This document shows, piece by piece, positions 34,896 to 57,688 of a stretch of DNA of 64,000 bases (position 1 is its first letter; every line of letters starts with the position of its first letter). A program made the translations under genes and the position numbers. This stretch comes from Nocardia vaccinii NBRC 15922 (GTDB lineage Bacteria; Actinomycetota; Actinomycetes; Mycobacteriales; Mycobacteriaceae): the NCBI RefSeq assembly GCF_001613305.1, contig NZ_BDCC01000037.1, positions 62,001-126,000 on the forward strand, in the 5' to 3' direction. The notes below the pieces were generated by a model, which saw only the letters and a program-made list of their open reading frames with translations, did no database searches and was not told where the DNA came from.

Positions 34896-35771
34896 CTAGC
34901 GCGAAACCTTGCGGTACTGGATCAGGGCCAGGGGCATCGCTATCGCCAGGATCACCAGCGAGCAGATGATCGAGTACTCGACGCAGTGGTCGGCGGGCCA
35001 GCCGTGGGGGGTCTTGAAGGACGGGGGCGAGCCGTTGACGAACAGTTTGCGGCCCGCGGCCGATACCGCGGTGATCGGATTCCATTCGGCGACCGTGCGC
35101 AGTGGGCCGGGCAGGGTCTCCGCGGAGATGAAGGCCGAGGAGATGAACGTCAGCGGGAACATCCAGATCAAGCCCGCGCTCTGGGCCACCTCGACGTTCG
35201 GTGACACCAGTCCGGTCAGCGCGCCCACCCACGACATCGCGAAGGCGAACAGCAGGATGACCGCGAAAGCCACTACCGCACTGAGGAATCCGCCGTTGAT
35301 ACGCCAGCCCACCAGATATCCGCAGCCGACCATCACCGCCAGCGCCAGGACGTTCACCACCAAGTCGGACAGCGTGCGGCCCATCAACACCGCCAGCCGC
35401 GACATCGGCAGCGTCCGCATCCGGTCGATGATGCCCTTCTGCAGATCGTTGGCCAGGCCGACCGTGGTGAACGCGGCATTGAAGGCGACCGTCTGGGTGA
35501 AAATTCCGGCCAGCAGGAATTCCCGGTACTGACTGCCGCCCAATGACGCGCCGAAGATGTAGGCGAACAGGAAGACGAACATCAGCGGCTGCACCGTCGC
35601 GCTCACCAGCAGAGTCGGCACCCGCAGGATCGTGAGCAGATTCCGGTACGCGAGGATGGCACTGTCCCGGAACACCCGCACCGGAGCCGGGATCGGTTGC
35701 CCGCCCGTCGCCGGGTCCTCGTGCGCGGCAGCCGTTTCCGATGCCGCCGGCGCGAATTCGACGGTACTCAC
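34896..35771 (-). CDS. ABC-2 type export permease, DrrB-like
   Basis: A 291-residue ABC-2 permease with six membrane segments: VPTLLVSATVQPLMFVFLFA, the AGIFTQTVAFNAAFTTVGLA segment, then LVVNVLALAVMVGCGYLVGW, AVVAFAVILLFAFAMSWVGA, GLIWMFPLTFISSAFISAET and the C-terminal YSIICSLVILAIAMPLALIQ. The DLQKGIIDRMRTLPMSR loop is the cytoplasmic coupling element of DrrB-type exporters. It pairs with the ATPase gene upstream (ATGA overlap) and closes the NRPS operon, so the pair most likely exports the peptide made by the NRPS. Confidence 0.88.
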   Translation of the reverse strand: MSTVEFAPAASETAAAHEDPATGGQPIPAPVRVFRDSAILAYRNLLTILRVPTLLVSATVQPLMFVFLFAYIFGASLGGSQYREFLLAGIFTQTVAFNAAFTTVGLANDLQKGIIDRMRTLPMSRLAVLMGRTLSDLVVNVLALAVMVGCGYLVGWRINGGFLSAVVAFAVILLFAFAMSWVGALTGLVSPNVEVAQSAGLIWMFPLTFISSAFISAETLPGPLRTVAEWNPITAVSAAGRKLFVNGSPPSFKTPHGWPADHCVEYSIICSLVILAIAMPLALIQYRKVSR

Positions 35772-36756
35772 GACATGATCTCCTCTGCTACGTCCTCATC
35801 GGTTTCGGATATCTCCTCGGGCGCGCTGGGCGCACTGGTCAGCGACAGGAACACATCGTCCAGACTGGGGCGATGCACGACGGCGTCGACCACGCAGACG
35901 CCCGCGTCGTCCAGGCGGCGCAGCGCCTCGACCATGGTGCGCGACCCGTCACCCACCACGATCGCCACCTCGTCCGTACCGGCCGCGTGCGTCGGCTCGC
36001 CGATCCCCACCTCGGCCAGTACGGATTTCGCCTGCTGCGGGTCCTGCCCGGAGGCCAGGGTCACGGTGAGCCGGTCGCCGCCGATGGAGGTCTTCAGTTC
36101 GTCGGCCGAGCCGCGGGCGATCACCCGGCCGCGGTCGATCACCGTGATGCGATCGGCCAGCAGATCGGCCTCCTCCAGGTACTGCGTGGTCAGCAGGACG
36201 GTGGTGCCGTCGTCGACCAGTTCGCCGATGACGCGCCACATGTCCATGCGACCGCGCGGATCCAGACCCGTGGTCGGCTCGTCCAGAACGACGACCGCGG
36301 GCCGGGCCAGCAGCGCACCCGCCAGATCCAGGCGTCGCGCCATACCGCCGGAATACGTGCCCGCCCGCCGGTCCGCGGCATGATCCAGGCCCAACGCCGA
36401 GAGCAGTTCGGTGGCGCGGGCGGCGGCTCGCTTGTGCGACATCCCGTACAGCCGCGCCACCATGCGCAGATTCTCGAATCCGGACAGATTCGCGTCGACG
36501 GCCGCGTACTGCCCGGACAGTCCGATGCGGGAGCGGGCTTGCGCGGGATCACCCAGCACATCGACGCCCGCCACCCGCACCGACCCCTCGGTGGGCTTGA
36601 GCAGCGTGGTGACGATACGCACCGTCGTGGTCTTCCCGGCCCCGTTCGGTCCCAGCAGCCCCATCACGGTGCCGCTGGGGATCTCCAGGTCGATTCCGTC
36701 GAGAACGCGCACCCGGCCGTATCTCTTCACCAATCCGGCGACCTCCACCGCCAGGG

Positions 36757-36760
<4 letters not shown>
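35768..36760 (-). CDS. ABC transporter ATP-binding protein, DrrA-like
   Basis: A 330-residue ATPase. Walker A is GLLGPNGAGKTTTVRI (~residues 33-48), the Q loop follows in GLSGQYAAVD, the signature is TYSGGMARRLDLAGAL (~135-150), Walker B is AVVVLDEPTTGLDP and the switch His sits in TTQYLEEADLLAD-type context. The C-terminal extension with LDDAGVCVVDAVVHRPSLDDVFLSLT is typical of DrrA-type exporters for drugs and peptides. The start codon overlaps the NRPS stop (ATGA at 36757-36760) and its stop overlaps the permease start, so the three genes are translationally coupled. Confidence 0.9.
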
Positions 36761-50454
<13,694 letters not shown>

Positions 50455-50591
50455 CAATCACTCCGTTCTGCCGCTGTTGACGCAACTCCCCGAGCATCGC
50501 CACGGCAGGCATGCACGCGCCGACCGTGGGATCTGATCCACGCCCTACTATTCGGAGCGTCGGGACGCGCGGATCGGTAGCGATCTCGTAA

Positions 50592-50607
50592 TGTTCCATT
50601 TCGAACA
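50592..50607. promoter_or_regulatory. Palindrome upstream of the NRPS operon
   Basis: TGTTC-CATTTC-GAACA, perfect 5-bp arms, 138 bases upstream of the NRPS start in the only intergenic space that can hold its promoter. It could be an operator; no iron-box (IdeR/DtxR) consensus was found in this space. Confidence 0.3.
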
Positions 50608-50731
50608 GCGTTGGCGGACAGGACCTTTAGGTAGCTATCTTCTCGCGAACTTCGCGATTGCCGCGATTGCACCGAATCGCGCAGAGAAAGGTGACGCCTG
50701 GAACCCGATCCGGAAACGCTTACATCCGCGG

Positions 50732-52417
50732 CTAGCGGCTCACCCGGTCGTCGACGGTCTCATCCGCCGGTTCCGGCGACGACATGGTTCGCCGCCGAAC
50801 AGCCGAAGCCAGAACAGCAATCCCGGCCACGATACACAACAACCACTCCGGCCACGGACCCACCGCGGTCGCGGGTGTCGTGGTGTGCCGCAACGGCAGA
50901 GCCGCCTCGAGCCAGGCGGGCACGAATTTCGAGGTCTCCTGCCGCACGGCGCCGTCCGCGGTGATGATCGCGCTGACCCCGGAAGTGGCGGCCACGACCA
51001 GGGCTCGACCGTGTTCCACCGCGCGCACGCGGGACATGGCCAGCTGCTGATAGGTCATTTCGCTGTCGCCGAAGGTGGCGTTGTTGGTCGGCACGGTCAG
51101 CAGCTGCGCGCCCGCGTGCAGCGAGTCCTGGAACGCCCGATCGAAGGCGACCTCGTAGCAGGTGGCCACACCGATCGCGACCGCAGCGCTGTGTCCGTCG
51201 CGCACGGGCTGGGCGTGCACCACCCCGTCACCATGGCCGGGCACGAAATACCCCGCCTTGTCCGCATATTTCGAGAAGTGCCGGAAGAAGTCGCGGTAGG
51301 GCAGGTATTCGCCGAACGGCTGGATGATCTTCTTGTCGTGACGCTCTCCCGGACCGTCGGCCCCGTTCCAGACGATGACCGAATTCGTGGTCGTATCATC
51401 GTCGTTCACCAGCACCGCGCCGACCAGGATCGGCGCGTGGATCCGCTCCGATACGGCGGTGATCTCCGCGTACGCGTCACCGTTCCGTAGCGGATCGATA
51501 TCGGATGAATTCTCCGGCCAGATCACCACATCCGGCTGTGGCGCACGGCCCGCGGCGACGGCGTCGGCCAGTGCCCCGGTCTCGCGGACGTGATTGTCCA
51601 GGACGGCGCGTCGCTGGGCGTTGAAGTCCAGACCCAGTCGCGGCACGCTGCCCTGGATGGCGGCGACGATGATCGTCCGGTCACCGTCGGTCGGCGCGGG
51701 CAGAGCGGTCCGGAAGGTCAACCCGGCGACGGGAACGAGGACCACAACCGCTGCGGCGCCGGCGATTCCGATTCGCCACCGCGCACCGCGCCGCTCACGC
51801 AGCCCGATGACGAAGGCCGCCAACGCCGTTCCGGTCAGCGCCACCGCGAAACTCACCCCGGGTGCGCCGGCGAGCTGGGCCAATGGCAGGTACCAGCCGT
51901 CGCCCTGGCCGAATGCCAGTCGGCCCCAGGGGAATCCGCCGAACGGGAAACTCGAGCGTCCCCACTCGGTGAGGGTCCACGTCGTCGCGACCCACAGCGG
52001 CCAGCCCGGCAACACGCTCACCAGCCGCGCCAGCAGGCCGAACAGTCCGACGTAGATCGCGCACGCCAGCGACAGGCCCAACCAGGGCAGCGGACCGACG
52101 TAGATGCCCGTCCAGGGCAGCAGTGGCACGAAGAAGGCCAGGCCCGCGAGCAGCCCGTAACCGAATCCGCCGCGCAGTGTGCGGCTCGACCGCACCACCA
52201 CGGTCAGCAGCGCGATGCCGAGCGGAGCCAGGTACCAGCAGGTGCGGGGCGGGAAACTCGCGTAGATCAGCAGGCCCGCGACGATCGCGCCGAGCAGCCG
52301 CGGCAATGCCGGGTACCGGCTCGCCGCGGCGGTCAATCGCGATACCAAACCTGTTGCGGCGCCGGGGTTCTCGTGGTCCTGTCGCACGTCCACGAGCTCG
52401 TCCCTCTCATGCCGCAT
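50732..52417 (-). CDS. lnt: Apolipoprotein N-acyltransferase
   Basis: A 561-residue Lnt. The N-terminal half has about eight membrane segments (for example RLLGAIVAGLLIYASFPPRT, YGLLAGLAFFVPLLPWTGIY, GWPLWVATTWTLTEWGRSSF); the C-terminal half is a nitrilase-like domain with the catalytic triad in DVVIWPENSSD (Glu), HDKKIIQPFGEYLP (Lys) and IGVATCYEVAFD (Cys). The enzyme transfers a third acyl chain onto the N-terminal Cys of lipoproteins; the copper chaperone at 28686 is one possible client. In mycobacteria Lnt is often fused or linked to the mannosyltransferase Ppm1; neither is seen here. Start at ATG 52417, overlapping the upstream gene by 11 bp; GTG at 52393 is an alternative. Confidence 0.93.
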   Translation of the reverse strand: MRHERDELVDVRQDHENPGAATGLVSRLTAAASRYPALPRLLGAIVAGLLIYASFPPRTCWYLAPLGIALLTVVVRSSRTLRGGFGYGLLAGLAFFVPLLPWTGIYVGPLPWLGLSLACAIYVGLFGLLARLVSVLPGWPLWVATTWTLTEWGRSSFPFGGFPWGRLAFGQGDGWYLPLAQLAGAPGVSFAVALTGTALAAFVIGLRERRGARWRIGIAGAAAVVVLVPVAGLTFRTALPAPTDGDRTIIVAAIQGSVPRLGLDFNAQRRAVLDNHVRETGALADAVAAGRAPQPDVVIWPENSSDIDPLRNGDAYAEITAVSERIHAPILVGAVLVNDDDTTTNSVIVWNGADGPGERHDKKIIQPFGEYLPYRDFFRHFSKYADKAGYFVPGHGDGVVHAQPVRDGHSAAVAIGVATCYEVAFDRAFQDSLHAGAQLLTVPTNNATFGDSEMTYQQLAMSRVRAVEHGRALVVAATSGVSAIITADGAVRQETSKFVPAWLEAALPLRHTTTPATAVGPWPEWLLCIVAGIAVLASAVRRRTMSSPEPADETVDDRVSR

Positions 52418-54005
52418 AAATGGTTTTCCCCCGGTGCACGGTACGCAGGCAGCGCGGCAGCGGCGCGCCCGGGTCGAGCGGGGGCAGCCCCGGAACCCGG
52501 GACCGTGGATCGGTGGACCAGCGCTGCACCGTATCCGAGGCTGCGGCCACCACCAGATCGGCCGCATCCCAGATCGCGTACGAGGCGGGGGCGCCGGGCA
52601 CCAGGGTTCCGGCAACGCCGTCCCGCACGCCACCGGCCCGCCAGGCACCGCGAGTGGCCGCGGCGAAGGCGGCGCGCGGGGAGACCTGATGTCCGGGAGT
52701 GCGATGGTGAGCGGCCGCGCGCACGGCGGCCCACGGATTCAACTCGGTGACCGGGGCGTCCGAGCCGATGGCCAGACCGATACCCGCGGCCGCCATGGCC
52801 GCGAAGGGATTCAGCGCCGCGGCGCGCGCGGCGCCCAGCCGCGTGGCGTACATGCCGTCCGGCCCGCCCCAGGCCGCGTCGAAACCCGGTTGCACACTGG
52901 CGAGTACGCCGAATTCGGCGAACGTCGCGATCTGCTCGGGACCGATCGCCTCGGCATGTTCGACGCGATGTCCCCGGGCGGCGATCGCGGGACCGCCGAC
53001 CCGGGCGGCGACCCGGGCCACCGCGTCGGCCACGGCCGCGACGGCCGCATCGCCGATGGCGTGGAATCCGGCCTGGATTCCGGCCTCGGTACAGGCGCTC
53101 AGATGGGCGGCGATGGCATCGACGTCGAGATATCTCCGGCCGAGCGTGTCCCGATCGGCGTAGGGCGCGTGCAGCCAGGCGGTATGCGAACCGAGCGAGC
53201 CGTCGACGAACAGGTCTCCGGCCAGTCCGTGCACGCCGAGTTCCTTCACCAGGGTGCGAGCCTCGTCGGCGGTGCGCACGGCCGCACCCCAGTAGGCCCG
53301 CACCTCGACGCCGTGCGCGAACTCCAGCAACTCGGTCACATCGGCCGTACCCGAGATCTGCGGTCCGGCGCATTCGTGCACGGCCACGATGCCGCTGGCG
53401 GCGGCGTGATCGAGCGCGGCGCGGCGGGCGCGATCCCGCTGGGCGCGATCGAGCCGATCGAGTGCGGCGCCGCGAGCGAGATGATGCGCTTGTGCGCACA
53501 GCGGCTCGCCACGGGTGTACCCCTCGGCCGTGGCGATCTGTGGCACCGCTTCCAGCAGCGCGGTCGATACGACCGCCGAATGTGCGTCCACGCGAACGAG
53601 ATATACGAGTCGGCCGGGTCCGGCCGCGGCATCGATCTCGGCTACCGCGGGCGGGCGGGCCTCCGGCCATCCGGTCTCGTCCCAGCCCTCGCCGATGATC
53701 ACCGCGTCCGGATGCGTCCGCGCATAATCCCCCACCAGGGTCAAGCACTGTTCCAATGACGCCGCCCCGGACAGATCCAGCCCGGTCAACTGCAATCCCA
53801 GCGCGGTCACGTGCACATGCGGATCGACGAATCCGGGCGCGACGAACGCACCGTCCAGATCGATGACCTCGGCATCGGGATACAACGCCCGCCCCGGCCG
53901 CTCGGCGCCCAACCACACCACGGTGCCGTCCTCGACCGCCATCGACGTGGCATCGGGAGAACTGGGGCTGTGGATACGACCACCGACCAGCAACTGGGTA
54001 CTCAC
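52407..54005 (-). CDS. Amidohydrolase, YtcJ-like
   Basis: A 532-residue amidohydrolase of the YtcJ-like branch. Metal-site features are GFVDPHVHVTALGL near residue 70, the LFVDGSLGSHTAWL segment with the bridging residue in this branch, and the HAIGDAAVAAVADA and GHRVEHAEAI motifs with further His ligands; the late IGSDAPVTELNPW supplies the Asp. Members hydrolyse amide or imide bonds of small molecules; the true substrate is unknown. GTG start. Lnt begins inside its last codons, so the two genes are coupled, although no shared pathway is evident. Confidence 0.88.
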   Translation of the reverse strand: MSTQLLVGGRIHSPSSPDATSMAVEDGTVVWLGAERPGRALYPDAEVIDLDGAFVAPGFVDPHVHVTALGLQLTGLDLSGAASLEQCLTLVGDYARTHPDAVIIGEGWDETGWPEARPPAVAEIDAAAGPGRLVYLVRVDAHSAVVSTALLEAVPQIATAEGYTRGEPLCAQAHHLARGAALDRLDRAQRDRARRAALDHAAASGIVAVHECAGPQISGTADVTELLEFAHGVEVRAYWGAAVRTADEARTLVKELGVHGLAGDLFVDGSLGSHTAWLHAPYADRDTLGRRYLDVDAIAAHLSACTEAGIQAGFHAIGDAAVAAVADAVARVAARVGGPAIAARGHRVEHAEAIGPEQIATFAEFGVLASVQPGFDAAWGGPDGMYATRLGAARAAALNPFAAMAAAGIGLAIGSDAPVTELNPWAAVRAAAHHRTPGHQVSPRAAFAAATRGAWRAGGVRDGVAGTLVPGAPASYAIWDAADLVVAAASDTVQRWSTDPRSRVPGLPPLDPGAPLPRCLRTVHRGKTIYAA

Positions 54006-54278
54006 GACACATCAGTCTGCCGCACCGGGTTTTCGCCGCACTCTCCGGCATCGCGGCACGTTGCGTCGGCCGGATCCCTGAATCCGTGCGGGTCGCGATA
54101 CCGCGCGAATTCACGGCCGACGTAATCGCACAACCACCCCGTGCCGATGCGCTCGCAATCGCGAGCGATCCGGCCGGCCGGACAGCGAACGCCCGGCCGT
54201 CCCGAGCACCGCGTTGATGCGGAATGAATTCCTCTGCGCGGCAACATGGTTCGATCCGGGCGCCCCCGGGCGATCGAT

Positions 54279-54761
54279 TTACCGGCCGTCGAGCATCGGG
54301 CGGGCGGGACCTTGGCCGTCGTCGTAGTACTCCTGCACGACCACACCGTCGACAACGTCGCCGGACGGGTCCACGACCACGCCGCGGTAACCGGCGGCCA
54401 TGCTCAGGCGGTCGATGCGGCGGGTGGCGAAGGCCGACACGATCGGGCGCAGCAGGCGGCGGGTGGGCAGCAGCAGGATCAGGCCGAGCACCGAGGTGAT
54501 CAGGCCGGGTACGAACATGGCGACCGCGCCGAGCGTGACCAGCGCGCCGTCGGCGACCGCGGTGCCGGGGGCGATCTCCCCGCGACTCGCGCGCCGGAAC
54601 TGGTCGAACACCCGGCGCCCCTGCGAGCGCACCAGCATCAGGCCCAGGCCCGAACACGCGATGAGCAGCAGGATGGTGGCGACGACACCGATGAAGTGGC
54701 CGACCACGACGAGGGCGGCGATCTCGACGACGAGGTAGAGAGCGAACAGCAGCGCGGGCAT
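54279..54761 (-). CDS. fxsA: FxsA-family membrane protein
   Basis: A 160-residue inner-membrane protein with the FxsA layout: segments LLFALYLVVEIAALVVVGHF, IGVVATILLLIACSGLGLML, then a cytoplasmic RSQGRRVFDQFRRASRGEIA loop, and VTLGAVAMFVPGLITSVLGL with LILLLPTRRLLRP. FxsA in E. coli counteracts exclusion of phage T7 by the F plasmid; the general role is unknown. ATG at 54761 has AAAGGA five bases before it. It stands alone between the amidohydrolase and the two-component genes. Confidence 0.88.
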   Translation of the reverse strand: MPALLFALYLVVEIAALVVVGHFIGVVATILLLIACSGLGLMLVRSQGRRVFDQFRRASRGEIAPGTAVADGALVTLGAVAMFVPGLITSVLGLILLLPTRRLLRPIVSAFATRRIDRLSMAAGYRGVVVDPSGDVVDGVVVQEYYDDGQGPARPMLDGR

Positions 54762-54847
54762 GGCGATCCTTTCGAAAACCATCTACCCGTACAACGACCG
54801 GATCGCCCGATTTTCTCCCGATCCGCCTGAGCAGTCGCTGAGAATCG

Positions 54848-55507
54848 CTACGCGCCCGGCCGGACCAAACCGGTCTCGTAGGCCAGAACCACCGCCTGCA
54901 CCCGGTCGCGCAGGCCGAGTTTGGTCAGCACCCGGCCGACATGGGTCTTCACCGTTGCCTCGGACAGGTACAACTCCGCGGCGATCTCCGCATTGGAGCG
55001 TCCGGCGGCGATCTGTTCGAGCACCTCACGCTCGCGCGTGGTGAGCACATCGAGTACGGCGGCATCGCGAGTGCCGGCCGGATCGTCCGCGATGAGCCGG
55101 TCCAGCAGGCGTTTGGTCACCTTCGGCGACACCACCGCGTCACCGGCGGCGACGCTGCGGATCGCCGAGATGAGATCCTCGGGCGGGGTGTCCTTGAGCA
55201 GGAAGCCGCTCGCGCCCGCGCGCAACGCACCGAGGGCGTGTTCGTCCAGGTCGAATGTGGTCATGACCAGAACTTTGCTGCCACAACCGGATTCGAGGAT
55301 CTGACCGGTCGCGGTGACACCGTCCACGACCGGCATCCGCACATCCATCAGCACCACGTCGGGGGTGAGTTCGCGGGCCCGCCGCACCGCCGCGGAACCG
55401 TTGTCGGCCTCCCCGACGACCGTCAGCTCGGGATGCGCTCCCAGCACCATTCGCAGCCCGGCTCGCATCAGTTCCTGGTCGTCGACGACTAGCACGGTGA
55501 TCGGCAC
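54848..55507 (-). CDS. NarL/LuxR-type response regulator
   Basis: A 219-residue response regulator. The receiver has the acidic pair VVDDQELMRAG, the phospho-acceptor Asp in VVLMDVRMPVVDG, Thr in VLVMTTFDLDEH and Lys in GFLLKDTPPEDL. The output domain is a LuxR helix-turn-helix (LTTREREVLEQIAAGRSNAE, LYLSEATVKTHVGRVLTKLG). The kinase gene lies 81 bp upstream on the same strand, so this is its cognate partner. Target genes are not visible from the sequence. Confidence 0.93.
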   Translation of the reverse strand: MPITVLVVDDQELMRAGLRMVLGAHPELTVVGEADNGSAAVRRARELTPDVVLMDVRMPVVDGVTATGQILESGCGSKVLVMTTFDLDEHALGALRAGASGFLLKDTPPEDLISAIRSVAAGDAVVSPKVTKRLLDRLIADDPAGTRDAAVLDVLTTREREVLEQIAAGRSNAEIAAELYLSEATVKTHVGRVLTKLGLRDRVQAVVLAYETGLVRPGA

Positions 55508-55588
55508 GTCACCAATCTACTGGGGCGGTCCGCCCGCCCGGGTCGCCATCGATTCGGCCGGCGGCCGGGCCGGGCGTCCGACCGCCGC

Positions 55589-56800
55589 TCACTCGGCGGT
55601 CTCGGGCACGAGCGGAATCGTCGCGCGGACCCGCCAGCCGCCCTCGGGACGCCGCCCGGCCTCGAGCGCACCACCGAGCACCGCGACACGCTCGCGCATA
55701 CCGACCAGACCGAGACCACTGCCCGCGATTCCGTTGCGGGCAGCGAGGTCCGGGCCGTCTGCCACATTCGCCGCACCCGCCAACGGGCCCGCACCGTGAC
55801 CGAAGTCGGTGACCTCGACCAGAATGTCCGCTTCCCGCCGCAGCACCCGGACCCACGCCTTCGGGGCCGGTCCGGCGTGCCGGAAGGTATTGGTCAGCGA
55901 TTCCTGCACGATGCGGTGAACGCCCAGACTGACCTCGGGCGCGACATCGTCGAGCTCCCCGGCCATCTCCAATTCGACCGCGAGCCCGGCTTTGCGCATC
56001 ATCCGCACCACCTTCGCCAGTCCGGCGGTACCGTGCTGGGGCAGTTGCTCGGGGGCGTGCTCGGTACGCAACAGCGCGACCGTGCGACGCAGCTCCCTCA
56101 GGGCGTCGCGCCCGGTGGCCGCGATCGTTCCCAGGGCCTGTTCGGCGAGGTCGGGATCGCTGCGCAGGGCGAACTTCGCGCCGTCGGCCTGCACGACGAT
56201 GACGCTCACCGCATGCGCGACGATATCGTGCAACTCCCGCGCGATGCGGGTGCGTTCGGCCGAAACCGCCTCGTGCGCACCGCGTTCGCGGTCGTAGTCG
56301 GCCACCGCCAGGCGAGCGGCCACCTCCGCGTCGTAGGCATGCCTGGCGCCGAGGAATTCGGCGAGCGTCCAGCACAGCGCGTAGAACAGGGTCAGGAACG
56401 CGATCGTCATCAGCACCGACTGGTGCAGCAGCAGATCCGCGAGCGCGGCGTCCACGACCAGACCGCCCAGGTAGATCAGCCCTTCCCGGCGACCCACGTA
56501 CGCGACCAGGGTGTACAGCGCGATACCGACCGCCACCAGCGCGGCGACCTGCAGATCCTCCCCGGTCAACCGGCTCACCAGGGACGTCAGTATCGCCAGC
56601 GCGAGCAGTATGGCCGCACTCGTGCGCGGATATCTGCGCCGGAAGATCACCGGGATCGGCACGACCACCGCGAAAACGAGGTGGACGGCCAGATATCGCT
56701 TGTGCCCGAGGGGCACCAGATCGACCAGCAGCAGCGCGAGCGCCAGCATGGCGTCGGCGACGAGCGGTTTCCCCCGAAGCCACAGGCTGAATCGACGCAC
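55589..56800 (-). CDS. Sensor histidine kinase (NarL class)
   Basis: A 403-residue kinase. Residues ~10-165 hold five or six membrane segments without a large outer loop, so the signal is probably sensed in the membrane. The dimerisation/phospho-acceptor helix is RTRIARELHDIVAHAVSVIV (His in the ELHD motif); the ATPase domain has the N box HRIVQESLTNTFRHA and the G box GSGLGLVGMRERV. GTG start; 81 bp before the response regulator. A TetR-type gene ends 26 bp upstream on the same strand. Confidence 0.92.
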   Translation of the reverse strand: MRRFSLWLRGKPLVADAMLALALLLVDLVPLGHKRYLAVHLVFAVVVPIPVIFRRRYPRTSAAILLALAILTSLVSRLTGEDLQVAALVAVGIALYTLVAYVGRREGLIYLGGLVVDAALADLLLHQSVLMTIAFLTLFYALCWTLAEFLGARHAYDAEVAARLAVADYDRERGAHEAVSAERTRIARELHDIVAHAVSVIVVQADGAKFALRSDPDLAEQALGTIAATGRDALRELRRTVALLRTEHAPEQLPQHGTAGLAKVVRMMRKAGLAVELEMAGELDDVAPEVSLGVHRIVQESLTNTFRHAGPAPKAWVRVLRREADILVEVTDFGHGAGPLAGAANVADGPDLAARNGIAGSGLGLVGMRERVAVLGGALEAGRRPEGGWRVRATIPLVPETAE

Positions 56801-56826
56801 CGGCCCAGCCTAGGCCGACCGGCAGG

Positions 56827-57495
56827 TCAGCAGCGCGCTTCGGCCGGGATCGGACGCGGCGAGTGGGTCGTGTGACCTGCCAGCCAGGGAGCCAGGACTC
56901 GCGAGGTGGTCTCGCGGATCTTGCGTTGCAGGCGTTCACCGTCCTCGATGGCGTGCCGTCCGGAGAACAGCACCGTCAACGCGCCCGAGACCGCGCCGAC
57001 CACGGCGCCGACCAGTGCGGCCGCGCCGACCTCGTCGAGCTCCTCGGGAAATGCGGCACGGAGATGGCGGGCCATCTCCTGCTGGGCGACCAATTGCGCG
57101 TGCGCGGCGCGGCCGCTCACCGCCGGTACCGTGCGCGAGACCTGGGCGCGCAGCACCGCGATGCGGGCGGCGAGGGTGTCACCCAGATGGTCGCCGGGAT
57201 TGTCACCGGCGGCCCGCAGCGCGCGCAGCAGCACCTCGACCGGACGTTCGCCGGTGCGGCGGGTGGCGATCGCGTGCACGGCGGCCTGCACCCGGTCGTC
57301 CGGTTGCGGGAACAGCAACTCCTCTTTGCTCTCGAAATAGTTGAAGAAGGTACGGGTGCCCACCTCGGCTGCCGCGGCGATATCGGCGACTGTCGTCGCC
57401 TCGTAGCCACGGGCCTCGAACATCTCGACGGCAGCCTCGAGGAGGGCGCGGCGGGTGCGTTCCCGCTTGCGGTCACGCAGGGCTGATGGCGGCAC
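56827..57495 (-). CDS. TetR-family transcriptional regulator
   Basis: About 222 residues. The DNA-binding domain is RTRRALLEAAVEMFEARGYE followed by ATTVADIAAAAEVGTRTFFN, then the usual YFESKEELLF. The C-terminal domain is helical (TTSRVLAPWLAG near the end) with no recognisable ligand. GTG at 57495 gives a normal TetR length; the frame is open further upstream to 57753 but that sequence lies in the divergent promoter of tldD. It may be cotranscribed with the kinase and regulator genes that follow 26 bp downstream. Confidence 0.83.
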   Translation of the reverse strand: MPPSALRDRKRERTRRALLEAAVEMFEARGYEATTVADIAAAAEVGTRTFFNYFESKEELLFPQPDDRVQAAVHAIATRRTGERPVEVLLRALRAAGDNPGDHLGDTLAARIAVLRAQVSRTVPAVSGRAAHAQLVAQQEMARHLRAAFPEELDEVGAAALVGAVVGAVSGALTVLFSGRHAIEDGERLQRKIRETTSRVLAPWLAGHTTHSPRPIPAEARC

Positions 57496-57688
57496 GCGGG
57501 CAGACAGTACGGCATGCGACAGCGAATTCCGGGCAGGCAGCGTGTCCGCGCGTTGCACCTCGCGCCATGTCGCATCGCGCGCAATCTTGCGGCCGATGCT
57601 GGTACGCACGGCGTGTCGCATTGTGCCGCACCGGATTCCGGAACGCTTCCGAGCATACGGTTGAACGACCGGTTCACGAGCAATTAGC

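Noticed and set aside
50610..50650. Iron box (IdeR/DtxR) upstream of the NRPS
   Set aside because: The TTAGGTAGCTATCTTCT stretch has the first half site only and the wrong length; it does not fit the 19-bp consensus.
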